NCBI GenBank assembly: GCA_026392415.1
Contig: JAPLCC010000058.1
Span: 1 to 42,384, forward strand
Direction: 5' to 3'
Source: Propionibacteriales bacterium
GTDB lineage: Bacteria; Actinomycetota; Actinomycetes; Propionibacteriales; Nocardioidaceae
Length of the DNA stretch: 42,384 bases
Positions within the stretch are counted from its first letter, which is position 1; each line of letters opens with the position of its first letter. The notes beneath the pieces are model-generated. The model saw nothing but the letters and a program-made list of their open reading frames with translations. It was not told where the DNA came from and made no database searches. Positions 30,926 through 38,710 of the stretch are shown piece by piece. A program made the position numbers and the translations under genes.

Positions 30926-31654
30926 ATGTCGTCGCAGCGCCGTCCCACCAGCGCCGGCAGCCGGACCACCCGAGGCCCCTTGCCCGCCGACGTCTACTGG
31001 CGCCGCCGGTTCTTCGTGCTCGCGGTCGCCTTCTCGCTGGTGTTCGTGATCGCACGCTGGCTGAGCGCCGGCAGCGACGGCGAGTCCGACCAGGTTGCGG
31101 TCGCAGAGCAGGCGGGCGCCCAGGTGTCGGCCACCCAGACGGTGACCGTCGGTGAGGAGCCGGCCACGGAGACCGCCTCGCCGGGCGCCAAGAGCACCCC
31201 GACCCTGGCGGCACCCGAGGGCACCTGCGATGCCGCCGATGTGGCGATCACGCCGTCGGTGGCGAAGTCCTCGGCCGCTGGCAGCGACGTCACCCTGACC
31301 CTGTCGCTGCAGACGCTCGAGTCAGAGGCCTGCACCTGGCAGGTCTCCAGCGACAACGTGACGGTGCGGATCGCCCAGGGCGGCGAAGAGGTCTGGACGA
31401 CGCGGCAGTGCCCGAAGGCAGTGCCTTCCGAGTCGGTCGTCGTACGACGGGCCGTGGCCACTGTCGTCGAGCTGACCTGGGCTGACGCCCGGGAATCCAA
31501 CGCCGGCTGCACCAGGAAGGCTGGCTGGGTGCTGCCCGGTGACTTCACGATCGCGGCCGCTGCGTTGGGTGGCGAGCCCGCAGAGGCCGAGTTCACGCTG
31601 GTCAGTCCGACGGCCGAGACCGCCGAGAAGCAGGCCTGGCAGACCTTCGAGTAG
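30926..31654 (+). CDS. Membrane-anchored extracytoplasmic protein, function unknown
   Basis: 242 residues with a basic N-terminus, one membrane helix (about 29-46, FFVLAVAFSLVFVIARWL) and no obvious signal-peptidase site, so it is probably anchored with the C-terminal part outside. A Thr/Ala/Glu-rich linker leads to a beta-rich domain (about 98-230) with four Cys: in GTCDAAD, SEACTWQV, RQCPKA and AGCTRK. These could form two disulfides, consistent with export. The pattern resembles small Ig-like extracytoplasmic domains, but I recognise no named family. It lies divergent from mutY and converges on disA across a hairpin. Confidence 0.7.
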   Translation: MSSQRRPTSAGSRTTRGPLPADVYWRRRFFVLAVAFSLVFVIARWLSAGSDGESDQVAVAEQAGAQVSATQTVTVGEEPATETASPGAKSTPTLAAPEGTCDAADVAITPSVAKSSAAGSDVTLTLSLQTLESEACTWQVSSDNVTVRIAQGGEEVWTTRQCPKAVPSESVVVRRAVATVVELTWADARESNAGCTRKAGWVLPGDFTIAAAALGGEPAEAEFTLVSPTAETAEKQAWQTFE

Positions 31655-31670
31655 AGGTCCCGCGGACCTC
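31654..31670. terminator. Short perfect hairpin between convergent genes
   Basis: GAGGTCC and GGACCTC form a perfect 7-bp stem around a CGC loop. It spans the gap between the stop codons of the membrane protein (plus) and disA (minus), so it could serve both strands. Confidence 0.5.
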
Positions 31671-32742
31671 AGACGTAGCGTTCGAGGATCGTCGACTCGG
31701 CGAGGCGGCTGAGGCCCTCGCGAACGCTCCGGGCGCGGAGTTCGCCGACACCCTCGACGGCCTGGAGGTCGTCGATGCCGGCCGAGAGCAACTTCTGCAG
31801 GGTGCCGAAGTGGTCGACCAGGCCTTCCACGACGTTGGTGGGCAGGCGCGGGACCTTCGTGAGCAGGCGGTAGCCGCGCGGCGCGACGGCGCCGTCCAGG
31901 TGTTCGCCGGTGCCGATGCCGAGGACCTTCGCGACGGCCGACGGGTCGACCAGGTCGGTTGCGGACAAGGCTTCGAGCTTGCCCAGCAGCTCGTTCGGGT
32001 CACGGCTGCGACGACGCGAGGGGACGTAGTCGCGGATCACGAGCTCGCGCTCGGTGTCGACGCCGGTGATCAGCTCCTCGAGCTGCAGCGCGAGGAGTCG
32101 GCCGTCGGTGCCGAGCTCGAGGACGTAGTCCTCGATCTCGCTGGCAATCCGGGTCACCATCTCCAGGCGCTGGGCGACGACTGCGACGTCGCGGACCGTG
32201 ACGAGGTCCTCGATCTCCAGTGCGGACAGGGTGCTCGAGACCTCGTCGAGGCGGAGCTTGTAGCGCTCGAGCGTCGCCAGCGCCTGGTTGGCGCGGGACA
32301 GGATCTGGCCGGAGTCCTCGAGCACGTGGCGCACGTCGCCGACGTAAGCGGCGATGATCTGCATCGACTGGGACACCGAGATCACGGGGTGGCCGGTCTG
32401 CTTCGCGACGCGGTCGGCCGTGCGGTGCCGGGTGCCGGTCTCCTCCGACGGGATGCTGTGGTCGGGCATCAGGTGGACGGCTGCCCGGATGATCCGGGTC
32501 AGGTCGCTGTCGACGATGATCGCGCCGTCCATCTTCGCGAGCTCACGCAGACCGGTGGCGGTGAAGGGGACGTCGAGCTCGAACCCGCCGGTGCACAGGG
32601 TCTCGACGAGCCTGTCCTGGCCGAGCACGATCAGTGCGCCGGTGCGCCCCCGCAGGATGCGCTCGAGACCGTCGCGCAGCGGTGTGCCGGGAGCGATCAG
32701 GGCGAGCGTCTCGCGGAGTCGGGGGTCGGCCGACGTGATCAC
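31669..32742 (-). CDS. disA: DNA integrity scanning protein, diadenylate cyclase
   Basis: Makes c-di-AMP from two ATP and binds branched DNA; an octamer. The 357 residues show the DAC domain with the catalytic DGA (72-74, AKMDGAIIVD) and the RHR motif (105-107, GTRHRTADRV), a helical middle domain, and a C-terminal helix-hairpin-helix DNA-binding domain (VEGVGELRARSVREGL). The start is a GTG at 32742 with GGAGGAG about 7 nt upstream. radA lies 139 bp upstream on the same strand, the usual disA partner, which in mycobacteria restrains DisA activity. The gap holds a possible separate promoter. Confidence 0.95.
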   Translation of the reverse strand: MITSADPRLRETLALIAPGTPLRDGLERILRGRTGALIVLGQDRLVETLCTGGFELDVPFTATGLRELAKMDGAIIVDSDLTRIIRAAVHLMPDHSIPSEETGTRHRTADRVAKQTGHPVISVSQSMQIIAAYVGDVRHVLEDSGQILSRANQALATLERYKLRLDEVSSTLSALEIEDLVTVRDVAVVAQRLEMVTRIASEIEDYVLELGTDGRLLALQLEELITGVDTERELVIRDYVPSRRRSRDPNELLGKLEALSATDLVDPSAVAKVLGIGTGEHLDGAVAPRGYRLLTKVPRLPTNVVEGLVDHFGTLQKLLSAGIDDLQAVEGVGELRARSVREGLSRLAESTILERYV

Positions 32743-32788
32743 GAGGGCTCCTCCCTGTGGCTACGAAGATCTGTGGTGAAACGCGGAC

Positions 32789-32809
32789 GGTCGTACCTTA
32801 TCCACGACC
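32789..32809 (-). promoter_or_regulatory. Inverted repeat around a possible disA -10
   Basis: On the minus strand TAAGGT (32800-32795) fits TANNNT and would start disA mRNA near 32788. It is enclosed by a 6-bp inverted repeat, GGTCGT at 32789-32794 and ACGACC at 32804-32809. A repressor bound there would block the promoter. No -35 is evident. Confidence 0.3.
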
Positions 32810-32881
32810 ACCCCCATCGGTCCGGTGGTTATCGCACCCCGCGCCGTTCGTGACCTGTTCGGTACCCGCGCCAGCGCCGCG

Positions 32882-34321
32882 TCAGTCGGCCGCTTCGAGG
32901 ACCTCGAGTGCGTGCTTGGTCCGCCGGTCGAGGTGCAGCAGCCGCAGCGCCGCGGCGACATCGGGCGCCTCGACGACCCGCATGCCGTCGACGACCCGGT
33001 CGCTGCCGGCCCGGCGCGCGCCCTGGGCCGTGCCGGGATCGGCCGGCACCACGGCCATCTGGAAGCCGAGCCGCGCTGCCTCGGCGAGCCGCTGGGGCAG
33101 GTCGCGGACTCGTCGGAGCTCACCGGACAGGCCGATCTCGCCCATCGCGACGACACCGGCCGGCGGGGCGCTGACGAAGGTGGCCGAGGCAATCGCGACA
33201 GCGACGGCGAGGTCGCTGCCCGGATCGGTGAGGCGGGCGCCACCGACGGTGGAGGCGAACACGTCGTGCTGGTGGAGCTTGATGCCGCAGTGCTGCTGCA
33301 GGACCGCGAGCACCATGGCCAGACGGGAGCCGTCGAGACCGGACGTCGTGCGCCGCGGGCGCTCGGCGGGGGAGACCGTCACCAGGGCCTGCACCTCGGC
33401 GAGCAGCGGACGCCGCCCCTCCATCGTGACGGCGACGCAGGTGCCGGCCACGCGCCCGTGGTGGCGCTCGGTGAAGATGCCGGTCGGGTCCTCGACCGCG
33501 CGAATGCCGTCGGGGCCCAGGTCGAAGCAGCCGACCTCGTCGACCGGGCCGAACCTGTTCTTGACGGCGCGCAGCATCCGGAAGCGCGAGTCGCGGTCGC
33601 CCTCGAAGTGCAGGACGACGTCGACGAGGTGCTCCAGGACGCGAGGACCGGCGATCCCGCCGTCCTTGGTGACGTGCCCGATCATCACGACCGTGATGTC
33701 GCGGCTCTTCGCCATCCGGACCAGCGCCTGGGCGACTTCCTTGACCTGTGTCACTCCGCCGGACACCCCGTCCACCTCGGCGGCACTGATGGTCTGCACC
33801 GAGTCGATGACGACCATCTTCGGGCGGACCTGCTCGATGTGGGTGAGGACGGCGCCCAGGTCGGTCTCGGCGGCGAGATAGAGCTCGTCGTGGATGGCGC
33901 CCGTGCGGTCGGCGCGCAGCCGCACCTGGGCCGGGGACTCCTCGCCGGTGACGTAGAGCGTGCGTTGCTTGCGCTGGGCGGTGCGCGCCGCGACCTCGAG
34001 CAACAATGTCGACTTGCCGACACCCGGCTCGCCCGCCAGGAGGACGGCGGCGCCGGGCACCAGGCCGCCGCCGAGCACCCGGTCGAGCTCGGGCACGCCC
34101 GAGTGGTGGTGCACAGCAGTGTCGGCCGAGACCTGACCGATCGGCACGGCTGCCGTCGTCACGGGCGTGGCGGTGCTGCGACCGCCACCACCGCTCGGCG
34201 GACCCGCGACCTCCGCGACCGACCCCCACACCTGGCACTCACCGCAGCGGCCCACCCATTTCGCGGTGGACCAGCCACACTCGCCACATCGGTAAGTCGA
34301 ACGTACTTTCGAACCAGCCAT
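32882..34321 (-). CDS. radA: DNA repair protein RadA (Sms)
   Basis: RecA-like branch-migration helicase. The 479 residues start with a zinc finger of four Cys (12, 15, 26, 29). The ATPase core has Walker A GEPGVGKS (97-104), Walker B MVVIDSVQ and the RadA-specific KNRFG (about 257). The C-terminal part is Lon-protease-like without protease activity in known members (SAPPAGVVAMGEIGLSGEL). The ATG at 34321 gives the family N-terminus MAGSKVRSTYRCGECGW. A TACGGT -10 lies 7 nt upstream, so the message is probably leaderless; an upstream GTG in the same frame has no support. It precedes disA, a conserved pairing linking c-di-AMP to recombination repair. Confidence 0.95.
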   Translation of the reverse strand: MAGSKVRSTYRCGECGWSTAKWVGRCGECQVWGSVAEVAGPPSGGGGRSTATPVTTAAVPIGQVSADTAVHHHSGVPELDRVLGGGLVPGAAVLLAGEPGVGKSTLLLEVAARTAQRKQRTLYVTGEESPAQVRLRADRTGAIHDELYLAAETDLGAVLTHIEQVRPKMVVIDSVQTISAAEVDGVSGGVTQVKEVAQALVRMAKSRDITVVMIGHVTKDGGIAGPRVLEHLVDVVLHFEGDRDSRFRMLRAVKNRFGPVDEVGCFDLGPDGIRAVEDPTGIFTERHHGRVAGTCVAVTMEGRRPLLAEVQALVTVSPAERPRRTTSGLDGSRLAMVLAVLQQHCGIKLHQHDVFASTVGGARLTDPGSDLAVAVAIASATFVSAPPAGVVAMGEIGLSGELRRVRDLPQRLAEAARLGFQMAVVPADPGTAQGARRAGSDRVVDGMRVVEAPDVAAALRLLHLDRRTKHALEVLEAAD

Positions 34322-34328
34322 GTTCCAG

Positions 34329-34334
34329 ACCGTA
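34329..34334 (-). promoter_or_regulatory. Leaderless-type -10 element of radA (TACGGT on minus strand)
   Basis: Read on the minus strand, TACGGT is followed by 7 nt and the radA ATG at 34321. It backs onto the LacI-family gene, whose start is 67 bp away. Confidence 0.5.
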
Positions 34335-34388
34335 GGTGATGGCACCGACTGTTCTCGCGAGGCACGCCCGTCATGGGAGAATCACGCT

Positions 34389-35423
34389 GTGGAAAACCCT
34401 CGGGCTCCGGCGACCCTCGCCGACGTCGCCGCAAGGGCGGGTGTCTCCCGCCAGACGGTTTCCAACGCGATCAACAGCCCCGACCTGCTCCGCTCCGACA
34501 CCCTCGAGCGGGTGCGCGCGGTCATCGACGAGCTCGGCTACACGCCCAACCAGGCCGCGCGACAGCTGCGCACCCGCTCCTCGCGCCTGATCGGCCTGCG
34601 GCTCACGCCCCCGCAGGAGTTCACCGCCAACATGGCCATGGACCGTTTCGTGCGCAGCCTGGTCGAGGCGTCACGAGTGGTCGGGTATCACGTGCTGCTG
34701 CTGTCGACCGGTCCTGTCGCCGAGGGCTCCCGGCCCGAGCCGATGGCCGGGTACGACGACCTGCTCCGCTCCACGGCGGTCGACGCGTTCGTCGTCACCG
34801 ACACCTATCTCGGCAACCAGCAGACCGTCGGCCTGGCGCAGAGGCGGGCGCCCTTCGTCGCCTTCGGTCGGCCCTGGGACGACCCCGACGCCACGCACCC
34901 GTGGGTCGATGTCGACGGCGCCGCAGGCGTCCAGGTCGCGACCGACCACGTGCGCGAGCTCGGACACGAGCGGATCGCGTGGGTCGGTTGGCTTCCGGGA
35001 TCCAGGCTGGGCGAGGACAGGCGGGGAGGATGGCACCGCGCGATGACCGCCCACGGCCTCTCGACCTCCGGCCTCGAAGCCGCCGTCGAGGACACCGTGG
35101 AAGCGGGCCGTGACGCGGCGGCCGAACTGCTCGACGCGGGTGGACCGACGGCCTTCGTCTGTGCCTCCGACACCCTGGCCGTGGGCGTCCTGCAGACACT
35201 TGCCGAGCGCGGTCTGCCGGTGGGGCGCGACCTCGCCGTCGTCGGGTTCGACGACTCGCAGGTCGCCCAGGTGATGGGGCTGACCTCGGTCCGGCAGCCG
35301 CTCGAGCAGGTGGCCGTCGAGCTCGTTCGCGCTCTGGCCGGACTGCTCGGCCCCGACGGGTACGACGCCGGCGGAGCCCTGCTGACGCCGACCCTCGCCG
35401 TTCGGCGTACGACGTCGGGCTGA
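34389..35423 (+). CDS. LacI family transcriptional regulator
   Basis: 344 residues. The N-terminal helix-turn-helix and hinge read ATLADVAARAGVSRQTVSNA (about 7-26), then LERVRAVIDELGYTPNQAAR. A periplasmic-binding-protein-like effector domain follows, seen in LIGLRLTP, VDAFVVTD, GHERIAWVGW, FVCASDTLAVGVLQTL, VVGFDDSQVAQVMGLTSVRQP. Members respond to sugars or nucleosides and repress catabolic genes. No sugar transporter or catabolic gene is adjacent, so the target is not deducible. The GTG at 34389 is chosen because it immediately precedes the HTH; GAGAAT lies 6 nt upstream as a possible -10. Confidence 0.9.
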   Translation: MENPRAPATLADVAARAGVSRQTVSNAINSPDLLRSDTLERVRAVIDELGYTPNQAARQLRTRSSRLIGLRLTPPQEFTANMAMDRFVRSLVEASRVVGYHVLLLSTGPVAEGSRPEPMAGYDDLLRSTAVDAFVVTDTYLGNQQTVGLAQRRAPFVAFGRPWDDPDATHPWVDVDGAAGVQVATDHVRELGHERIAWVGWLPGSRLGEDRRGGWHRAMTAHGLSTSGLEAAVEDTVEAGRDAAAELLDAGGPTAFVCASDTLAVGVLQTLAERGLPVGRDLAVVGFDDSQVAQVMGLTSVRQPLEQVAVELVRALAGLLGPDGYDAGGALLTPTLAVRRTTSG

Positions 35424-35494
35424 CCTGCGCAGAAGACCGCCGAGCCACGGCGAAGGGGATGCGGACGCGCTCGACGCCGTCCAGTGCTGGCGGG

Positions 35495-36202
35495 TCAGTA
35501 GGTGCGCGACCACAGGTTGACTGCGTAGTCGACCTCGAGGCCGTCGTGGTGGATCAGGATCTCCTCGGCGAGCTCGGGCTTGAACTCGATCCGGACGACG
35601 GCCTCGAGGTCGGCGCGCGACGAGAACCGCCAGCCCATGTCGACGCGGTCGAGCGTCCAGCCGCGAAGACTCCAGAACCGCTCCATCTCGGCGGGGGAGT
35701 CGAGGTGCGGATAGCCGCGCCGGAACCACGCGCCGAAGGTCGACCGGGAGCCGTCGTTGTCGATGACGAGCGCGGTGCCGCCGGGGCGGAGCACCCGGTC
35801 CAGCTCCACGAGACCGGGCTCGCAGCCGCGGCCGAAGAAGTAGGACCAGCGGGCATGGACGACGTCGACCGAGGAGTCCGGCAGCGGGATGTCCTGGGCT
35901 GTCCCGGACAGCACCTCGGCGCGGGTGACTCCGCGCGAGTGCAGTCGACGCTGCGCCAGCCGGACGAGACCGGGGTGTGGTTCGACGCCGACCACGCGCG
36001 CCGCCGTACGGGCGAAGAGCGGCAGGTGGAAGCCGGATCCGCAGCCCAGGTCGAGGACGACCTGGCCGGACCAGTCGACCCGGGCCTCCATGGCCGACCA
36101 GAGGCGGCCGTCCGGGTCGGCGGCGAGGTTCTCGAGCTCGTAGGTGGCGGTGTGGTGCCAGATGTTCGGGCTCGGGATCGCGCCCGGGTGCGCCTCGACC
36201 AC
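35495..36202 (-). CDS. Class I SAM-dependent methyltransferase
   Basis: 235 residues of the Methyltransf_11/25 type. Motif I is VVLDLGCGSGFHLPLF (about 47-62), then VVGVEPHPGLVRLA, GTAQDIPLPDSSVDVVHARW and RVLRPGGTALVIDND. A C-terminal lobe (about 150-235) contains FRRGYPHLDSP and a beta-rich tail. The frame extends upstream to 36394 but that part is antisense-like Ser/Pro/Arg sequence lying within the VOC gene; the GTG at 36202, 4 bp after the VOC stop, is the likely start and suggests translational coupling. Substrate unknown. Confidence 0.8.
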   Translation of the reverse strand: MVEAHPGAIPSPNIWHHTATYELENLAADPDGRLWSAMEARVDWSGQVVLDLGCGSGFHLPLFARTAARVVGVEPHPGLVRLAQRRLHSRGVTRAEVLSGTAQDIPLPDSSVDVVHARWSYFFGRGCEPGLVELDRVLRPGGTALVIDNDGSRSTFGAWFRRGYPHLDSPAEMERFWSLRGWTLDRVDMGWRFSSRADLEAVVRIEFKPELAEEILIHHDGLEVDYAVNLWSRTY

Positions 36203-36206
36203 TGCG

Positions 36207-36854
36207 TCAGATGCGGACGATGCCGTTCGGGGTGAGGACCTGCGCGGCAAGGATGCCGGGGGTGCCGTGCGGGGCGACCCACTCGACCTTGACGTCCTCG
36301 AGGGGGGCCTCGACGGTCTCGCCGAGCCATTCGCTGACCCGCTGGGGGTCACCGGCGATCTCGATGCCGGCCAGGGACACGTTGCCGTCGGCACCGGCCG
36401 AGGGGTGCAGCTCGGCCGGCACGCCCCAGTGGATGAAGAACGGGAGCTGCGGGTCGGCGATCAGGCCGTTGATGCCGATCTGCTGCCACTTCAGCGACGT
36501 GCCGTCGGGACGGTGCCGCGAGCCGGGGGCTGCGGCGCGACCGAGACGCTCCTCGACGACGGAGATGTCCGGAACCGCGACGGCCCAGCCGAGCCAGCCG
36601 CCGCCGAGGGCGGAGCGGGCCTTGACTGCCTGACCGAACGGGGCCTTGTCGGACGCCGGGTGGTCGAGCGCCTGGACGATCTCGAGGTAGATGCCGTCGG
36701 CCAGCGGCAGGATCATGTTGCGCGTGCCGAAGCGGGGGTGGACGCCGCCGTCGACGAACTCACGACCGAGGGCCGTCCCGAGGCGCGCAGCGGTGCTCTC
36801 GAGTCCGTCGGGTCCTGCCGCGTAGGAGAGATGGTCGAGGCGCATGTCAGACAT
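36207..36854 (-). CDS. VOC (glyoxalase-like) family protein
   Basis: 215 residues beginning MRLDHLSYAAGPDGLESTAA, the usual first strand and helix of the glyoxalase_3 group. Further landmarks are HPRFGTRNMILPLADGIYLEIV (about 40-61), FIHW near residue 140 and the final strand. The first His and the Glu of YLEIV are candidate metal ligands. Many such proteins have unknown substrates. Start is ATG 36854, or ATG 36845 three codons later; no good ribosome-binding site is visible for either. It precedes the methyltransferase by 4 bp and follows the Rv0495c-like gene by 82 bp on the same strand. Confidence 0.8.
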   Translation of the reverse strand: MSDMRLDHLSYAAGPDGLESTAARLGTALGREFVDGGVHPRFGTRNMILPLADGIYLEIVQALDHPASDKAPFGQAVKARSALGGGWLGWAVAVPDISVVEERLGRAAAPGSRHRPDGTSLKWQQIGINGLIADPQLPFFIHWGVPAELHPSAGADGNVSLAGIEIAGDPQRVSEWLGETVEAPLEDVKVEWVAPHGTPGILAAQVLTPNGIVRI

Positions 36855-36936
36855 TCTGAACTTGCGCTGAGAGAACGAAACCAGCGGGGTCCCGGTGTCT
36901 TGATGTCGAGAGGTGGACGTCACGTCCAGTTCGGGT

Positions 36937-37713
36937 TCAGCGCGGGTCGGCGGGATGCAGCGCGAGCGCCGAGCGCGACCGCAGGTGCGCCTCGCAGTGC
37001 CGGACGAGTTCGTCGTACCCCTTGCGGCCCACGAGGGCGACCAGCTCGGCCTCGTTGGTGACGTAGACCGGCTCCATGGCGACGTGTGCCTCGGTGTTGC
37101 CGGAGCAGTACCAGTCGAGGTCGTGGCCGCCCGGGCCCCAGCCGCGTCGGTCGTACTCGGTGATGCAGACCTCCGTGTACGACGACCCGTCCATCCGCTC
37201 GACCTCGCGGAAGGTACGCCGGATCGGCAGCTGCCAGCACACGTCCGGCTTGGTCTCGAGCGGGTTGCGTCCCTGGTCCAGGGCCAGGCCGTGGAGCGCA
37301 CATCCCGCTCCACCCCCACCGTTCGGCGGAGCGAAATTGTCGCGGTTCGCGAACACGCAGGAGCTCTGGCCGTCGACCTTGTGGGCCCGGGTCTTGCGCT
37401 CGCCGTCGTCGTCCTTCTCGACCCAGTCCTTGCGCTTCACCGGACGGCCCGGGTGGTGCTGCCACTGCTCGGGCGTGAGTTGTTCGACGAAGCCGGCGAC
37501 GCGCTCCTCGTCCTCCTTGTCGGCGAAGTGCGCGCCGAGGGTGCAGCAGCCGACGTCAGGGGAGTCGGCGTAGATGCCGGCGCAGCCGCTGCCGAAGATG
37601 CAGGTGAACGAGGAGGTCAGCCAGGTCAGGTCACAACGCAGGATCTCGGTCTCGTCGGCGGGATTGGTGAACTCCACCCACGCACGGGGAAAGTCGAGCG
37701 GGACCTCAGGCAT
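36937..37713 (-). CDS. Cys-rich conserved actinobacterial protein, Rv0495c-like
   Basis: 258 residues, cytosolic. The N-terminal region has Cys27, Cys38, Cys44, Cys56 and Cys57, and four or more further Cys follow (in SSCVFANRDNF, AGCALHGLAL, DVCWQLP, EVCITEYDRRGWG and DWYCSGN). The CC pair followed by LGAHF and the scattered single Cys recall zinc- or iron-binding YkgJ/DUF3109-like proteins. The arrangement, divergent from a Ppx/GppA gene that is followed by a TIM-barrel protein, is that of M. tuberculosis Rv0495c-Rv0496-Rv0498, from which the name is taken. Function is not established here; metal or Fe-S binding is inference. A TAGATT -10 lies 6 nt before the ATG. Confidence 0.75.
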   Translation of the reverse strand: MPEVPLDFPRAWVEFTNPADETEILRCDLTWLTSSFTCIFGSGCAGIYADSPDVGCCTLGAHFADKEDEERVAGFVEQLTPEQWQHHPGRPVKRKDWVEKDDDGERKTRAHKVDGQSSCVFANRDNFAPPNGGGGAGCALHGLALDQGRNPLETKPDVCWQLPIRRTFREVERMDGSSYTEVCITEYDRRGWGPGGHDLDWYCSGNTEAHVAMEPVYVTNEAELVALVGRKGYDELVRHCEAHLRSRSALALHPADPR

Positions 37714-37719
37714 CCGCCC

Positions 37720-37725
37720 AATCTA
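37720..37725 (-). promoter_or_regulatory. Leaderless-type -10 element of the Rv0495c-like gene (TAGATT on minus strand)
   Basis: On the minus strand TAGATT is followed by exactly 6 nt and the ATG at 37713. It lies back to back with the plus-strand element at 37760. Confidence 0.55.
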
Positions 37726-37759
37726 GAGGACATGTCAGAGCAGACGGCCCGGCGCCGAG

Positions 37760-37765
37760 TACCGT
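37760..37765 (+). promoter_or_regulatory. Leaderless-type -10 element of the ppx-type gene (TACCGT)
   Basis: TACCGT followed by 6 nt and the ATG at 37772, without a ribosome-binding site. Confidence 0.55.
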
Positions 37766-37771
37766 GGACGC

Positions 37772-38710
37772 ATGCGGCTGGGCGTCCTCGACATCGGTTC
37801 CAACACCGGTCATCTGCTCGTGGTCGACGCCCACGACGGCGCCGCCCCGCTCCCGGCGTACTCCTACAAGGAGCCGTTGCGTCTCGCCGAGCACCTCGAC
37901 GAAGCCGGCGGCGTGTCGCCGACCGGCATCGACGCACTGACGGCCTTCACGGCTCAGGCGGTCCGGGTCGCCGAGGAGAAGGGTTGCGAGGAGATGCTCT
38001 CGTTCGCGACCTCTGCCGTCCGCGACGCCGGCAACTCCGAAGCGGTGCTCCGTCACGTCGAACAGCAGACCGGGGTGCGGATCGAGGTCCTTCCGGGCGA
38101 GGACGAAGCCCGGCTCACCTTCCTCGCCGTACGCCGATGGTTCGGCTGGTCCGCGGGGCGGCTCGCTGTCTTCGACATCGGCGGAGGATCTCTCGAGATC
38201 GCCGCCGGACCTGACGAACGGCCCACCGTTGCCTGGTCGCTGCCGCTCGGCGCTGCGCGGCTGGCCCGGGCCGACTTCGCGCAGGCACCGGACGAGGAGC
38301 ACCTGCGCCAGATCCGGCGCCGCATCCGTTCCGAGATCGCTCGCGACGCCGGCCACCTCCTGCGTGCGGGCACCACCCACCGTGCCGCTGCGACGTCGAA
38401 GACCTTCCGCTCGCTCGCGAGGATCTGTGGGGCGGCTCCGTCCGCGGACGGCCCCCGCACACCCCGGTCGCACCCCCTGGCCGAGCTGCGCCAGTGGATC
38501 CCCAAGCTGGTCGCGATGACGCCCGAGGAGTTGGCCGACCTGCCCGGCGTCTCGCCGAGTCGCACCCACCAGATCGTTCCTGGCGCGCTCGTGGCCGAGG
38601 CGTGCATGGACATCTTCGACATCGCCGAGCTCGAGATCTGTCCCTGGGCGCTGCGCGAAGGCGTGATCCTGGAACGCATCGACAAGCTCGGCGTGGCCGA
38701 CGGGCCGTGA
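37772..38710 (+). CDS. Ppx/GppA family phosphatase (exopolyphosphatase-like)
   Basis: Hydrolyses polyphosphate or pppGpp in known members; cytosolic, actin-like fold. The 312 residues show the phosphate loops LGVLDIGSNTGHLLVVD (about 3-19) and VFDIGGGSLEI (about 133-143), the catalytic-Glu region LPGEDEARLTFLAV, and FATSAVRDAGNS. It is the short form without the C-terminal HD domain, like M. tuberculosis Ppx1 (Rv0496). First gene of a four-gene operon: its TGA overlaps the next start (GTGA). Confidence 0.9.
   Translation: MRLGVLDIGSNTGHLLVVDAHDGAAPLPAYSYKEPLRLAEHLDEAGGVSPTGIDALTAFTAQAVRVAEEKGCEEMLSFATSAVRDAGNSEAVLRHVEQQTGVRIEVLPGEDEARLTFLAVRRWFGWSAGRLAVFDIGGGSLEIAAGPDERPTVAWSLPLGAARLARADFAQAPDEEHLRQIRRRIRSEIARDAGHLLRAGTTHRAAATSKTFRSLARICGAAPSADGPRTPRSHPLAELRQWIPKLVAMTPEELADLPGVSPSRTHQIVPGALVAEACMDIFDIAELEICPWALREGVILERIDKLGVADGP

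Noticed and set aside
36203..36394. N-terminal extension of the methyltransferase by 64 residues
   Set aside because: The extension is Ser/Pro/Arg-rich, overlaps the VOC gene in another frame and precedes the family core; the GTG at 36202 directly after the VOC stop is more plausible.
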